Notes: a model not told the origin generated them from the sequence alone. Numbered from the stretch's first letter, positions 19,546 through 30,462 are shown. The stretch is 64,000 nt of DNA from Terriglobia bacterium (GCA_020073645.1 JAIQET010000001.1:186001-250000); one strand, 5' to 3'. Numbers and translations: made by a program.

Positions 19546-21111
19546 ATGCTCCGCACCCGCCTCTACGGTGACCCGCGCGAACACTTTGTGCATGATGTCG
19601 TGCTCGCATCCTGCGACCGATTCCTGGGGAAAACTGCCCTCATCGACAGTTCGTGCGATCGCCGAATTTCCTATGCTGACTATGGGGAGCTCATCCGCGC
19701 GCTGGCCCGCGGATTCATCGCGGCCGGACTGCAACCCGGCCAAGTGGTTGCGATCTATCTGCCTAATTCCTGGGAGTTCTGCGCTGCCTACCATGCCGCA
19801 ACTCTGGCCGACGGCGTCCCCACCCTGCTCAATCCGAGCTATCGTGAGCGCGAAGTGCGGTATCAACTGGAAAATTCCGGGGCTGCGTTCCTGATCACGG
19901 ACGGTCCGCTTATCAAAGGAATCAACTTTGCCGGTCTTCCGAATTTACGCCGCATCTACACCACGCGCTCGTCCGGAGGAGCCGAGGAGTTCGCCCAACT
20001 CCTGCGCCCAGCAACCTGCGCCCTGCCCGCTCCTTCGGATTCGTCGGAACGAATTCTGGCCGCTCTTCCCTACTCCAGCGGGACTACCGGACTGCCCAAG
20101 GGCGTCATGCTTTCGCACTTCAATCTCGTGGCCAACGTCTTTCAGCTCCTGGGACCCAATGCCACCGGCTTTCGCCACGAAGATGTGATGCTCTGCTTTC
20201 TGCCGCTTTATCACATCTACGGGCTCAACGTCCTACTCAATCCGGGGCTCACGCTGGGCGCAACCATCGTACTCATGCCCCGCTTCCATCTCCCGCAACT
20301 GCTGGAACTGGCGATCTCGGAAGGCGTCACCACCATGCCCACGGTCCCGCCTGTGCTGAATGCCCTGACCCAGGCCGCCGAAGCCGGCCAGTTTCCCAAA
20401 GAGCATCGGTTGCGTTGGGTCAAGTCCGGGGCCGCGCCGCTGGCCCCCGAGCTGGCCCGCCGCTTCACCGCCCTGACCGGAATTCTCGTGTGTCAGGGTT
20501 ACGGCATGACGGAAGCTTCTCCCGTCACCCACCTGGGATATCTCGACCCCCAGCTGTACCGGCCCGAATCCATCGGCCAGCCGGTGGCCCAAACCGACTG
20601 CCGCGTGCTGGACGTAAACGACAACGAATTGCCTCCCGGAGAGCCGGGAGAATTGGTCATGCGCGGCCCGCAGTTCATGCTGGGCTACTGGAAGGAGCCG
20701 CAAGCCACCGCCGCCGTGCTGCGCGATGGCTGGTACTGGTCGGGCGACGTCGTCAGCCGCGATGAGCAGGACTTCTATTACGTCCTCGACCGCCGCAAGG
20801 AGATGATCAAGTACAAGGGTTTCCCGGTTGCGCCCGCGGAAGTCGAAGCGTTGCTCCTGGAGCATCCCGCGGTGCGGGACTGCGGCGTGGTCGGACGTCC
20901 GGACGCGGCTGCCGGTGAGATTCCCGTGGCGTTCGTGGTCTTGCGGGAGGGGTTTGTGGCGTCCGGGAAGTTGGGGGACGAACTCTGCGCCTTCGTCGCC
21001 GACCGCCTCACCCACTACAAGCAGCCGCGCGAGGTTCGATTTGTGGATGCCGTGCCACGAACACCATCAGGAAAAATTCTGCGCAAAGACTTGAGAAAAG
21101 GACTGGCGTAG
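19546..21111 (+). CDS. AMP-forming acyl/aryl-CoA ligase
   Basis: A 521-residue ANL-superfamily enzyme that activates a carboxylic acid as an acyl-AMP and then forms a CoA thioester. Motifs: YSSGTTGLPKGVMLSH (ATP phosphate loop), GYGMTEASPVTH, YWSGDVVSRDEQDFYYVLDRRKEMIKYKGFPVAPAEVEALL (the hinge and A8 region) and TPSGKILRKDLR with the catalytic Lys near the C-terminus. It most resembles 4-coumarate- and medium/long-chain fatty-acid-CoA ligases; the substrate is not readable. It is plus-strand, downstream of the unknown gene, and has no gene after it before the convergent EVE gene. Confidence 0.92.
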   Translation: MLRTRLYGDPREHFVHDVVLASCDRFLGKTALIDSSCDRRISYADYGELIRALARGFIAAGLQPGQVVAIYLPNSWEFCAAYHAATLADGVPTLLNPSYREREVRYQLENSGAAFLITDGPLIKGINFAGLPNLRRIYTTRSSGGAEEFAQLLRPATCALPAPSDSSERILAALPYSSGTTGLPKGVMLSHFNLVANVFQLLGPNATGFRHEDVMLCFLPLYHIYGLNVLLNPGLTLGATIVLMPRFHLPQLLELAISEGVTTMPTVPPVLNALTQAAEAGQFPKEHRLRWVKSGAAPLAPELARRFTALTGILVCQGYGMTEASPVTHLGYLDPQLYRPESIGQPVAQTDCRVLDVNDNELPPGEPGELVMRGPQFMLGYWKEPQATAAVLRDGWYWSGDVVSRDEQDFYYVLDRRKEMIKYKGFPVAPAEVEALLLEHPAVRDCGVVGRPDAAAGEIPVAFVVLREGFVASGKLGDELCAFVADRLTHYKQPREVRFVDAVPRTPSGKILRKDLRKGLA

Positions 21112-21139
21112 TTCGCTGCCACAAGGCGCGCGAGCTTGG

Positions 21140-21520
21140 TTACTCACCCATGAGAAACCTGAACTGTGCCGCCGTCAACGGCACCACGCTCAGTCTTCCC
21201 TGCCGCACCAGAGGTGAATCGGCGAACAGCTGGTTGGCCTTGACGTCAGCCAGCGTCACAGGCTTCGCTGCCGCCTTGCCTGCCTGGATCTTTACCCGCG
21301 GGTTCTTCGGGTCGGACGCATCCACCGAAACTACCGTGGCCGTGCCCACTGCGCTCTTCTCGTCCCCGGTGTGATAGATCACCAACCGCTCGCCGGGCCG
21401 CATCGCGCGCAGATTCTTCAGGGCCACGGGATTCGTTACTCCGTCCCAGATGGCCGTCTGATCACGCTGCAGATCGGCAAACGAGTATTCGGAGGGTTCG
21501 GTTTTCAGCAGGTAGTCCAT
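21140..21520 (-). CDS. EVE-domain protein
   Basis: A 126-residue single-domain EVE (PUA-like) protein. It starts MDYLLKTEPSEYSFADL, matching the KxxPxxYS signature, and has RPGERLVIYHTGDEKSAVGTA and a C-terminal LSVVPLTAAQFRFL. The fold binds modified bases in DNA or RNA; standalone members resemble human THYN1. It is normal length. It is convergent with the acyl-CoA ligase, with 28 bases between them. Confidence 0.9.
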   Translation of the reverse strand: MDYLLKTEPSEYSFADLQRDQTAIWDGVTNPVALKNLRAMRPGERLVIYHTGDEKSAVGTATVVSVDASDPKNPRVKIQAGKAAAKPVTLADVKANQLFADSPLVRQGRLSVVPLTAAQFRFLMGE

Positions 21521-21523
21521 GGG

Positions 21524-21627
21524 AATTTCAGATTGAAAATTTCAGATTGCAGATTTCAGATTGCAGATTTCAAGGCGCAGTGTTGTCGCTGCTTTCAACC
21601 AATCTGCAATCAAGAAATCTGCAATCA
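21524..21627. repeat. Heptanucleotide tandem array A with inverted half
   Basis: Seven units in 7-base register from 21524 to 21572: AATTTCA, GATTGAA, AATTTCA, GATTGCA, GATTTCA, GATTGCA, GATTTCA. After a 28-base spacer, the inverted form appears at 21601-21627 (AATCTGCAATCAAGAAATCTGC...). The whole can fold as a long hairpin. It fills the gap between the EVE gene and the small secreted protein. Confidence 0.8.
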
Positions 21628-21629
21628 CC

Positions 21630-22055
21630 TCATTCCGGTTTCTTGCCCGGCTCGTTCTTCGGCTTCTCGTCTTTCTTGTCCCCGGGGTGGTCTTCGTAGA
21701 TCGAGTACTGCTCTTGCGGCCGCTTCAGTTTCACCGTAATTTCCATCTCCGGCTGGTTGACTTCGTAGTCTTGCCCGAAGGTCTGGAAACCGGGCGCCAG
21801 CACCTGCACCCGCAGCTTGCCGTAAGGTACCCCGTCGAAGCTGGCCCGGCCTTCAGAGTCGGTCTTCAATTCCAGCCCACCGCGGGACTGTTTGCCGCTC
21901 TTGTTCACCGGATGCATGACTACCCCGGCATTGCGCACCGGCTTGCCGTTGTAGTCCCTGAGTACGACAAACTTCAGCAGCGCTTCCTCCCCCAGGGCGG
22001 ATGTGGCCGCCAGCAGAAGCCCTATGATCGCGAGAGTCAGCGAAACTTTTTTCAT
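21630..22055 (-). CDS. Small secreted protein with carboxypeptidase-regulatory-like domain
   Basis: About 141 residues. ATG 22055 opens into a signal peptide (MKKVSLTLAIIGLLLAATSALG). The mature domain LKFVVLRDYNGKPVRNAGVVMHP...TDSEGRASFDGVPYGKLRVQVLAPGF is the typical beta-sandwich pattern of a carboxypeptidase-regulatory-like or CnaB-type domain. The C-terminal 25 residues are Lys/Glu/Pro-rich and probably disordered. Role is unknown; surface or periplasmic binding is inferred. Confidence 0.75.
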   Translation of the reverse strand: MKKVSLTLAIIGLLLAATSALGEEALLKFVVLRDYNGKPVRNAGVVMHPVNKSGKQSRGGLELKTDSEGRASFDGVPYGKLRVQVLAPGFQTFGQDYEVNQPEMEITVKLKRPQEQYSIYEDHPGDKKDEKPKNEPGKKPE

Positions 22056-22179
22056 GGCAGCTTTCAATTCTAAGCACGAGCGGGCTTGCTGTCACCCGGG
22101 CAACCTGGAGGTATTGCTGCGGTTTCGCCTGGACTTGTTGGGCTTGCTCTGGTTGCGGGACGGGATTGCCCGGCGACAG

Positions 22180-22194
22180 CCGGCGGGACGCCGG
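22180..22194. repeat. CCGGCG-GGA-CGCCGG hairpin
   Basis: A perfect 6-bp GC stem with a 3-base loop, about 100 bases upstream of the groES promoter. It is of the same general type as the other GC hairpins in the window and has no T-run. Confidence 0.45.
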
Positions 22195-22292
22195 TGCTCC
22201 TGGAGGATCCGCTCGGCACAACCGCATGGAGACCGGAATCGTTGCAAGCCATTATCAAATATAAACTTACACGATCCATGCCAAGGTTCTTC

Positions 22293-22320
22293 TTGACAGC
22301 GAGGCGCTCCGGTTTATACA
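22293..22320 (+). promoter_or_regulatory. groESL promoter
   Basis: TTGACA (22293-22298) and TATACA (22315-22320) with a 16-base spacer form a strong housekeeping-type promoter. It sits immediately before the CIRCE operator, so HrcA bound there would block transcription at the start site. Confidence 0.85.
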
Positions 22321-22321
22321 A

Positions 22322-22348
22322 TTAGCACTCGTCAAGCCGGAGTGCTAA
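22322..22348 (+). promoter_or_regulatory. CIRCE operator (HrcA-binding)
   Basis: TTAGCACTC, a 9-base spacer (GTCAAGCCG) and GAGTGCTAA match the CIRCE consensus at every position. HrcA binding here represses groESL until heat or unfolded protein titrates GroE. It begins one base after the -10 box. hrcA itself is not in the window. Confidence 0.97.
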
Positions 22349-22417
22349 CAACCGGCTTTGGCGTCCCTGCAATTCAACTCAAGTTACCGCATTAAGCAAG
22401 GAAAGGAGTCAGTACAT

Positions 22418-22744
22418 ATGGCTAAGTTCACCCCACTCCACGACCGCATCCTAGTACGGCGCGTGGAAGAAGCAGCGACCACCCGCGGTGGAATCATCAT
22501 TCCCGACAGTGCCAAAGACAAGCCGCAGGAGGGCGAAGTCATTTCGGTCGGCAAGGGCCGCACCAACGATGAAGGCAAGGTATTCCCCCTGGCCGTGAAA
22601 GACGGCGATCGCGTTCTTTTCGGCAAGTACTCCGGCACCGAGATCAAGATTGACGGCGAAGATTTCTTAATCATGAAAGAAGAGGAAGTGCTGGGCATCC
22701 TCTCGGGCGCTGCCAAGAAAGAAGCCGTCGGCGCGAAGAGATAG
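22418..22744 (+). CDS. groES: Co-chaperonin GroES
   Basis: A 108-residue GroES that caps the GroEL cylinder. I start at ATG 22418 ([19 protein letters not shown]), with AAGGAG at 22402-22407. The mobile loop ([21 protein letters not shown]) is present and the C-terminus has a 12-residue Ala/Lys extension beyond ILSG. It is first in the CIRCE-controlled groESL operon. Confidence 0.97.
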   Translation: MAKFTPLHDRILVRRVEEAATTRGGIIIPDSAKDKPQEGEVISVGKGRTNDEGKVFPLAVKDGDRVLFGKYSGTEIKIDGEDFLIMKEEEVLGILSGAAKKEAVGAKR

Positions 22745-22814
22745 TCGTTGGTCGTTAGCCGTTGGTCGTTGGCGAAAAGCCACCAGACCTGCGACCTGAC
22801 ACCTGAGACCTTTC
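22745..22814. repeat. Heptanucleotide tandem array B, between groES and groEL
   Basis: Ten consecutive 7-base units (70 bases) with no slip in register: TCGTTGG, TCGTTAG, CCGTTGG, TCGTTGG, CGAAAAG, CCACCAG, ACCTGCG, ACCTGAC, ACCTGAG, ACCTTTC. Units 1-4 and 7-10 are two different families in the same register. It is transcribed with groESL and lies about 50 bases before the groEL start. Confidence 0.85.
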
Positions 22815-22851
22815 GCAGGCACTGCCTGCAAACAACTTCAAAAGCGAATAG

Positions 22852-24528
<1,677 letters not shown>

Positions 24529-24555
24529 GTCGGACGTCAGACCTCAGCAAAAACC

Positions 24556-24590
24556 AAGGCCTCGCTCGCAGGAGCGGGGCCTTTTCTTTT
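24556..24590 (+). terminator. Terminator of the groESL operon
   Basis: AAGGCCTCGCTC, a 4-base loop and GAGCGGGGCCTT, followed by TTCTTTT. The stem has one mismatch. It lies about 28 bases after the groEL stop. Confidence 0.85.
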
Positions 24591-24612
24591 CGCAGTGCCA
24601 GTGTCCGTGTGG

Positions 24613-24633
24613 GGATGGGCGTCTCGCCCGTCC
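24613..24633. repeat. GC hairpin GGATGGGCG-TCT-CGCCCGTCC
   Basis: A 9-bp stem with one wobble pair and a 3-base loop. It lies between the groEL terminator and mscL, without a T-run, and is similar in type to the hairpin at 7712-7730. Confidence 0.45.
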
Positions 24634-24695
24634 GGGGCCTCGCGCAGACTCGGCAGTGTCTTTCCAGCGCGAGCGCCATGGCTCCAAGCCAGCAA

Positions 24696-25223
24696 TCATG
24701 CGGCCGCCAGGGCCGAAGTGCAATGCGGACAGCGCGTGGCCTTCACTGCGACGGCCGAAAGACAGAAGGGACAATCCTTGGTCGTGGGAGCAACTGGTTT
24801 CTCCGCCCCTTTCAGCCGATTCACCTGGCGGATGAGCAGGAAGACCGCGAGGGCCACCAGCAGGAAATCCAAGGCCGCATTGAGAAACACGCCATAGTTG
24901 ATGGTGGCGGCACCGGCGGCCTTGGCCTCAGCCAGGGTGGCGTAGGCTTGGCCCGAGAGGTTGATGAACTTGTTGGAAAAGTCTGACCTTCCCGTCAGCA
25001 AGCCAATGGGTGGCATCAGGATGTCGGTTACGAAGGAGCTGACAATCCTTCCGAACGCGGCGCCGATGATGATGCCCACCGCCATGTCCAGCATGTTGCC
25101 GCGCAGGGCAAAATCTCTGAATTCCTGGAGCATGGGGCCGCCCTTCTTTCCCAATAGCGCCTTGGGGCTGCCCATGTGGGCCATGCCCATCCTTTCAAGA
25201 AACGGATCTTTGCCGGTTTCCAT
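24696..25223 (-). CDS. mscL: Large-conductance mechanosensitive channel with C-terminal zinc ribbon
   Basis: About 175 residues. I start at ATG 25223 because AGGAGG lies just upstream; a longer frame to 25439 lacks a site. After a 30-residue leader comes the MscL start [43 protein letters not shown] (amphipathic S1 helix and TM1), then the periplasmic loop and TM2 ([21 protein letters not shown]). The usual protein ends soon after; here a segment with two Cys pairs, [18 protein letters not shown], follows in the cytoplasmic tail and would form a zinc ribbon. MscL opens on membrane stretch to prevent lysis. It is divergent from the multicopper oxidase gene. Confidence 0.9.
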   Translation of the reverse strand: METGKDPFLERMGMAHMGSPKALLGKKGGPMLQEFRDFALRGNMLDMAVGIIIGAAFGRIVSSFVTDILMPPIGLLTGRSDFSNKFINLSGQAYATLAEAKAAGAATINYGVFLNAALDFLLVALAVFLLIRQVNRLKGAEKPVAPTTKDCPFCLSAVAVKATRCPHCTSALAAA

Positions 25224-25467
25224 GAGACACCCTCCTTTGTCAGGGGAATGCTGCTCGGGAATAGCCAGGCGTGTCAAGGCGTGCTGCAATGCCGTCACCG
25301 TTCGCCTAACGCCGCAAGCCGGTGTGAAAAACATTTTGATTTCGGCGGCGGAGGGTGCATCATAGGCCGCACTCCGAGACCGAGGCAGTTTTCCGCCCAG
25401 TCGTTCGCAAGCTTGGGGCTGCGTATCAGTGAACCACAAAAGTCGTGTTCAAGGAGATTTGATCGCT

Positions 25468-26631
25468 ATGCGCCTAGCCTACAGACTAGCTGCTGTTTTG
25501 GGATGGTGGGCCCTCGGCCTCACGGCCGTGGCGGCAACGCCACCCAGTGCCCCCGCCCCCGGCAAAGTCCGCACCTACTACGTCGCGGCTGACGAGGTGG
25601 AGTGGGACTATGCTCCCGGCGGCATCAACAAGATGATGGGCGCGAAGTTCGAGGGTTACGCCAAGACCTTCACCGAAAAGGGTCCGCACCGCATCGGTAC
25701 CGTGTATCGCAAGGCCGTGTACCGCGAATACACCGACGAAACCTTCACCCATCTCAAGCCCCGCCCGCCCGAGTGGGAGCATCTGGGCATGCTGGGGCCG
25801 GTTCTCCGCGCCGAAGTGGGGGACACCATCCGCGTATTCTTCCGGAACAACGGGATGCATCCCTACAGCATGCATCCGCACGGGGTGTTTTATGAGAAAG
25901 GCTCGGAGGGATCCAACTATGAGGACGGCTCCTCCGCGGCCGACAAAGCTAACAACAGCGTTCCCTCCGGGCAAACGCACATCTACAACTGGCAAGTTCC
26001 CGAGCGCGCCGGCCCCGGACCGGGCGATGGCAGTTCCGTGGTTTGGCTCTACCACTCCCATGTCGACGAACCCAAAGATGTGGAGAGCGGGTTGATCGGC
26101 ACCATCATTATCACGAGGCGTGGCATGGCCGGGCCCGACGGCAAGCCCAAAGACGTGGATCGTGAGTTCGTCACCCTGTTCACGATTTTCGACGAGAACA
26201 CCAGTTGGTACCTGGAGCACAATATCCAGACTTACGTCAGCGATCCCAAGGGACTCAACAAGATGGAATTCGCTCCCATGGACAATGAAGGCGTGTTCTC
26301 CCTGGTCGGCACGGGATTTGTTGCCGCCAATTTCAAGGCAACGATCAACGGTTACATCTACGGGAACACGCCCATGATGACCATGAAAAAGGGCGAACGG
26401 GTGCGCTGGTATGTGGTAAGCATTGGCGAAGGGATTAACTTCCACACGCCTCATTGGCACGGCAACGTGGTCCTGGATGGCGGGAAACGCACGGATACGA
26501 TCTTCATCTCACCCGCCCAGATGCTCACTGTGGACATGGTCCCCGACGACCCCGGCATCTGGATGTATCACTGCCACGTTGATGACCACATGCAAGCGGG
26601 CATGGTGGCACTCTATAAGGTGGAGCCATAG
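25468..26631 (+). CDS. Secreted multicopper oxidase
   Basis: About 387 residues. ATG 25468 follows AAGGAG (25451-25456) and starts a signal peptide (MRLAYRLAAVLGWWALGLTAVAA). All four copper motifs are present: HPYSMHPHG, WLYHSHV, HTPHWHG and the C-terminal HCHVDDHMQAGM, the last carrying the type 1 Met ligand. The layout (two cupredoxin domains, about 390 residues, ceruloplasmin-like segments) fits the hephaestin/ceruloplasmin-like bacterial group. Such enzymes oxidise metals or phenols while reducing O2 to water; the substrate is not readable. Confidence 0.9.
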   Translation: MRLAYRLAAVLGWWALGLTAVAATPPSAPAPGKVRTYYVAADEVEWDYAPGGINKMMGAKFEGYAKTFTEKGPHRIGTVYRKAVYREYTDETFTHLKPRPPEWEHLGMLGPVLRAEVGDTIRVFFRNNGMHPYSMHPHGVFYEKGSEGSNYEDGSSAADKANNSVPSGQTHIYNWQVPERAGPGPGDGSSVVWLYHSHVDEPKDVESGLIGTIIITRRGMAGPDGKPKDVDREFVTLFTIFDENTSWYLEHNIQTYVSDPKGLNKMEFAPMDNEGVFSLVGTGFVAANFKATINGYIYGNTPMMTMKKGERVRWYVVSIGEGINFHTPHWHGNVVLDGGKRTDTIFISPAQMLTVDMVPDDPGIWMYHCHVDDHMQAGMVALYKVEP

Positions 26632-26735
26632 CTACGACGAAGGAAATCGCGGGCGCCAGGGCGAAGACTCTGTTCATGGCGCTGGACCAGCAGTGAGCGC
26701 CGGGGTCCCCGAAGTGTTTCTGCGGGTGGAGTTCA

Positions 26736-26772
26736 CGAGGCTGCGAGCGGTAAGCTGCTCGCAGCCTCGTTT
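26736..26772. terminator. Bidirectional hairpin between the multicopper oxidase and the Oar gene
   Basis: CGAGGCTGCGAGC and GCTCGCAGCCTCG form a perfect 13-bp stem with an 8-base loop, followed by TTTAGC on the plus strand. It sits between two converging genes. The T-run is short, but the stem is very stable and probably terminates both. Confidence 0.7.
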
Positions 26773-26787
26773 AGCTTGCATCGCAAA

Positions 26788-29700
26788 TCAGAAAATAAAC
26801 TTCAGGCCAAGTTGCAGGATGCGGGGGTTATGGGCGGCGGCGGGACGCAGAAGACCACCGCTCAAGCAATCCTGATTGTTCGGCGTGTTGTTCGGCCCGG
26901 CGTAGCAACCAACGGAATTGCTGAAGCTGCTGATTCCGCTGTTGCCGCCCGCAGAGCCGGCGTCACCGCCAATGTAGCCAAATTGGGTATGGTTGAAGAC
27001 GTTGAAGGCTTCCGCGCGGAATTCGAAGGACGCTTTCTCTTTTATCGGGAAGCGCTTGAAAACTGCCATGTCGAAGTTGGTCTGGCGGGGATTGCGCAGG
27101 AGGTTTCTGCCCGCATTGCCGAAGGTCAACCCTCGTGGGGCAGCGAATGCCCCGGGATTGAACAACAGGGGGCCGAAACCGCTGGCGGCACCTGACCCTG
27201 CAACCTTCGCGTTCGGATCGCCGATGAGGTCAGGCCAGGATCCTGTTCCGACTCCGTTCGCTACGCCCGCGTTGTCAGAAGAAATCTGAGCTTGTCCCGC
27301 ATTGGTGACGCTGAACGGTGTTCCCGTCTGAACACTTGTAATACCGGACCATTGCCAGCCGCCCAGAAGGGTGTGCATCAGCCCCGCAGTCTTGAAAAAC
27401 GGCAGGTCATAGATGTAGCTGAGCGTGAACACATGCCGCTGGTCAAAGTTCGAGTTGGCGCGGGTCAGCGCCAGATTGTAGGAATCGACAAAGCTGCCAT
27501 CCCCTCCGGAAGACGCATCATCAATGGAGTGGCTGTAGGTATAGGCCGCGCTGAGTTGAAGCGAACCGACGGTTCTCCGGACCGAAAGTTGCAGACCGTG
27601 GTAAATGGACGAAGCTCCGTTGTCCTGTCGCCGAATAGAGGCATACCCCAAGAATGGGCGGAAGAAGTCAGCATCGTTGCCGCATGCAACGTACATGTTG
27701 ACTCCGGGAGTTCCGGGAGTCTGATCCGCAGCCACACCATCGGGGTTATAGCCTGGGATGGGGACACCGCTGGGCGTCAATCCGGTTCCACAGTCGTCGT
27801 GTACCGCAGAAACATCACCCGTCATTTGATCAACCACGACTCCGCCACCGATAGGCTCCCCGGGTTTGTATGGATTCTGGCTCAAGGAAACGGGAGCAAT
27901 TTGGTTGAGGTCGAATCTCCGCCCCAGATGCGTCCCTTTGCTTCCCACGTATGAAGCAATGGCGACGACGTGGCCAGGCAGTTCGCGTTCGATATCAAAA
28001 TGCCACTGCTGCACATAGGGCCAAACCTGCTTCTGCGGAATTGAAACTACCGTCTGCGGAAATTGCGCACCAAGAGCAGAAGCACCCACCTGGGCGTATC
28101 CAGACGTAAGAATTACTGTGCCGGCAGTGTCAAAGGTCGCCGCGATATCCGGCTGAACCGGATTCTGCACGAGCGGCGGAGACCCTTCCAGTTGTGTTGC
28201 TACGGCCTCGTTACCGTTCGTGTGCTCAAAGAAGATGCCGTACCCGCCTCGGATCGCTGTCTTGCCATTACCGCGCGGATCCCAGGCGAAACCGATGCGC
28301 GGAGCTGGATTGAACAGATGTCCCTTCGCGCAGCCCGAGGGTATTCCCCCCACGCCACACTGGACAATTCCGTTGAAGGGATCGCCTGCCACCGTGCCAT
28401 CATCATTGAGAGAAGTCGCACCAGGCACATATTTCGTGGGATCGAAATTGAAGGCTTTGTGCTGGTTCTCGTAAACCGTGCCGTACAAGCTGAGGCGCAA
28501 GCCTAAGTTAAGCGTCAAGCGCGGCGTGATCCGCCAGTCGTCCTGGAAATAGGGTTCGAAAATCTTGTAGCGGAGGTAGTACTTGGGCTGCCCGCTCGCC
28601 TGGCCAAAACTAGCAATGTTCCCCGTCAGCAAATCTGCGAAAGGATTGCCTGTCGAATGTGAAAAGCTCGGGCCATAGGTAATAAAGCCATTGACCGAAG
28701 GTTCAAACTGAGGTAACTCGTTCTTCTGAGAAGCCACGAAATACCCGCCGAATTGCAGGTTGTGCTTGCCAATAATCTTGGAAACGTTGTCACGATACGT
28801 GTAGCTCGGATTCGAGTTCACCGGGCCGTTGGGCACATAACCGGCGTCTTGCGCCAACCCGTTGAAGAAAGTTCCTCCATCCAACTCAACTCCGGGCAGC
28901 TTTCCGCCTCCGAAACCATTCTGGAAAAGACCCAAATTGTATCCGTCAGGTCGCTTCCAAGCCCCTTGATTCTGGAACGTAATATGGTTGACGGAGTAGC
29001 TGAAAACGAATTCGTTGAGCAGCGTCGGGGTCGCGGTCGCTGTAAGGCGAACCACGAGACTGGTGGAGGGCTGTCCGTAGGCGTTCTGGATGGTGGGATA
29101 GCTGGCGCCATTCGTCCACAGTGGTGTGGGATTCACCGAGTTCCAGGAATCATGGATATAGCGAACCGACGCGTGCAATTTCGAATTGATGTTGTGGTCC
29201 ACGCGCACCAACTCTTCGCGCCAGCTTGTGGGTTGCGTGGATGACGCATTGAACACCGGCAATCCAGTATTGGGGTCCGTCGCATTGGGCAGAGGAAACA
29301 TCGCCAACAGCGGCAGCGCGGCGGGGTCGATCGGGACCGTGTCATTCGGAAATCGCTGAGCCTTACCGTTAATATCGAGATTATCCGGATTCGTCGGGCA
29401 ATCAGAGCCCGGACAGAGCTCACTAAAATTTCCGAATGGACCGCCACAATCAGCGGTCGCCGTCGCACATCCCCTCTCAGCCAGAGAGGGCACATTCACG
29501 TTGAACACCGTTGGCAGCCGCTCCCTCCGCCACTCCTGCGAGAAGAAGAAAAACGTCTTATCTCTGTTTTGGTTGTAAACCCCCGGGATGAAAACGGGGC
29601 CGCCGATGGTGTAGCCAAAGTCATTTTTCTTGTACGGTGGCACGTCCGGAAGGAAGTAGTTGCGTGCGTTAAACACGTCGTTGCGGACGAACTCATACGC

Positions 29701-30462
29701 GTTACCATGAAAATTCCTGGTGCCGGACTTCGTCTCCACTTCAACCGTGCCCGAACTGTTTCTGCCATACTGCGCGCCGTAGTTGGAGGACAGCACGCGC
29801 ACCTCGGCAATGGCATCCAGGCTCGGATAAGTCAGCAAGGTGGTGTTGCTGCCGTCGTCCATGTTGTTGCCGCCGTCAACTTCCCAATTGTTGTATTCGG
29901 TGCGGCCGCCGTTGACGCTATACGCCACGGTTGCCAGGCCTGTCCCCGGCTCGTCAGCGCCTGACTGGTTGGTGGCTCCTGGCGTCAGAGCGAGCAGTTG
30001 GGTGTAGTTGCGGCCATTCAGTTCGAGCTGGGTCATTTGCTTGCCCGTGACCGTGCCCGCCAGATCCGAGGATTGCGTTTCCACCTGATTCAAGGTTTCG
30101 CCCTGCACCACTACCTCGGTCGCGATCGCGCCCACATCGAGAGTTGCGTCCACACGCGCTTTCTGGGCAACGCGCAGGACGATCCCGGTTGCTCTGTAGG
30201 TCTTGAAGCCTTTGACGGAAATAGTTAGATCATAGGTACCGCCAGGCAGGCCTGCGGCCAGGTACTCACCATCGGAATTGGTGACGGTGTTTCGGGCCAC
30301 GCCTCCAGCAGCGCTGCTGATCTTGACTTCGGCTCCGGGAAGAACGGCTCCGGAATTATCGCGCACCGTGCCCGTGATCGCTCCGGTGTCCTGCGCGAAG
30401 GCGGCAGCGGGAAGGTAAAGCAGGGAGAGGAGAATGCTCACGCACACGAGACGGGATTTCAT
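26788..30462 (-). CDS. Oar-like TonB-dependent receptor with carboxypeptidase-regulatory N-domain
   Basis: A 1224-residue outer-membrane protein. Signal peptide at 1-23 (MKSRLVCVSILLSLLYLPAAAFA), then a CarboxypepD_reg-like domain to about 105 (GAITGTVRDNSGAVLPGAEVKI; GTYDLTISVKGFKTYRATGI), a plug domain (about 110-230) and a long barrel ending with the aromatic QLGLKFIF. This architecture is characteristic of Acidobacteriota, where such receptors take up oligosaccharides or other large substrates. The LacI-type regulator upstream on the same strand suggests a carbohydrate substrate, but the ligand cannot be inferred from sequence. Confidence 0.93.
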   Translation of the reverse strand: MKSRLVCVSILLSLLYLPAAAFAQDTGAITGTVRDNSGAVLPGAEVKISSAAGGVARNTVTNSDGEYLAAGLPGGTYDLTISVKGFKTYRATGIVLRVAQKARVDATLDVGAIATEVVVQGETLNQVETQSSDLAGTVTGKQMTQLELNGRNYTQLLALTPGATNQSGADEPGTGLATVAYSVNGGRTEYNNWEVDGGNNMDDGSNTTLLTYPSLDAIAEVRVLSSNYGAQYGRNSSGTVEVETKSGTRNFHGNAYEFVRNDVFNARNYFLPDVPPYKKNDFGYTIGGPVFIPGVYNQNRDKTFFFFSQEWRRERLPTVFNVNVPSLAERGCATATADCGGPFGNFSELCPGSDCPTNPDNLDINGKAQRFPNDTVPIDPAALPLLAMFPLPNATDPNTGLPVFNASSTQPTSWREELVRVDHNINSKLHASVRYIHDSWNSVNPTPLWTNGASYPTIQNAYGQPSTSLVVRLTATATPTLLNEFVFSYSVNHITFQNQGAWKRPDGYNLGLFQNGFGGGKLPGVELDGGTFFNGLAQDAGYVPNGPVNSNPSYTYRDNVSKIIGKHNLQFGGYFVASQKNELPQFEPSVNGFITYGPSFSHSTGNPFADLLTGNIASFGQASGQPKYYLRYKIFEPYFQDDWRITPRLTLNLGLRLSLYGTVYENQHKAFNFDPTKYVPGATSLNDDGTVAGDPFNGIVQCGVGGIPSGCAKGHLFNPAPRIGFAWDPRGNGKTAIRGGYGIFFEHTNGNEAVATQLEGSPPLVQNPVQPDIAATFDTAGTVILTSGYAQVGASALGAQFPQTVVSIPQKQVWPYVQQWHFDIERELPGHVVAIASYVGSKGTHLGRRFDLNQIAPVSLSQNPYKPGEPIGGGVVVDQMTGDVSAVHDDCGTGLTPSGVPIPGYNPDGVAADQTPGTPGVNMYVACGNDADFFRPFLGYASIRRQDNGASSIYHGLQLSVRRTVGSLQLSAAYTYSHSIDDASSGGDGSFVDSYNLALTRANSNFDQRHVFTLSYIYDLPFFKTAGLMHTLLGGWQWSGITSVQTGTPFSVTNAGQAQISSDNAGVANGVGTGSWPDLIGDPNAKVAGSGAASGFGPLLFNPGAFAAPRGLTFGNAGRNLLRNPRQTNFDMAVFKRFPIKEKASFEFRAEAFNVFNHTQFGYIGGDAGSAGGNSGISSFSNSVGCYAGPNNTPNNQDCLSGGLLRPAAAHNPRILQLGLKFIF

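Noticed and set aside
22745-22814. CRISPR array
   Set aside because: Units are 7 bases long and contiguous; no spacers and no cas genes.
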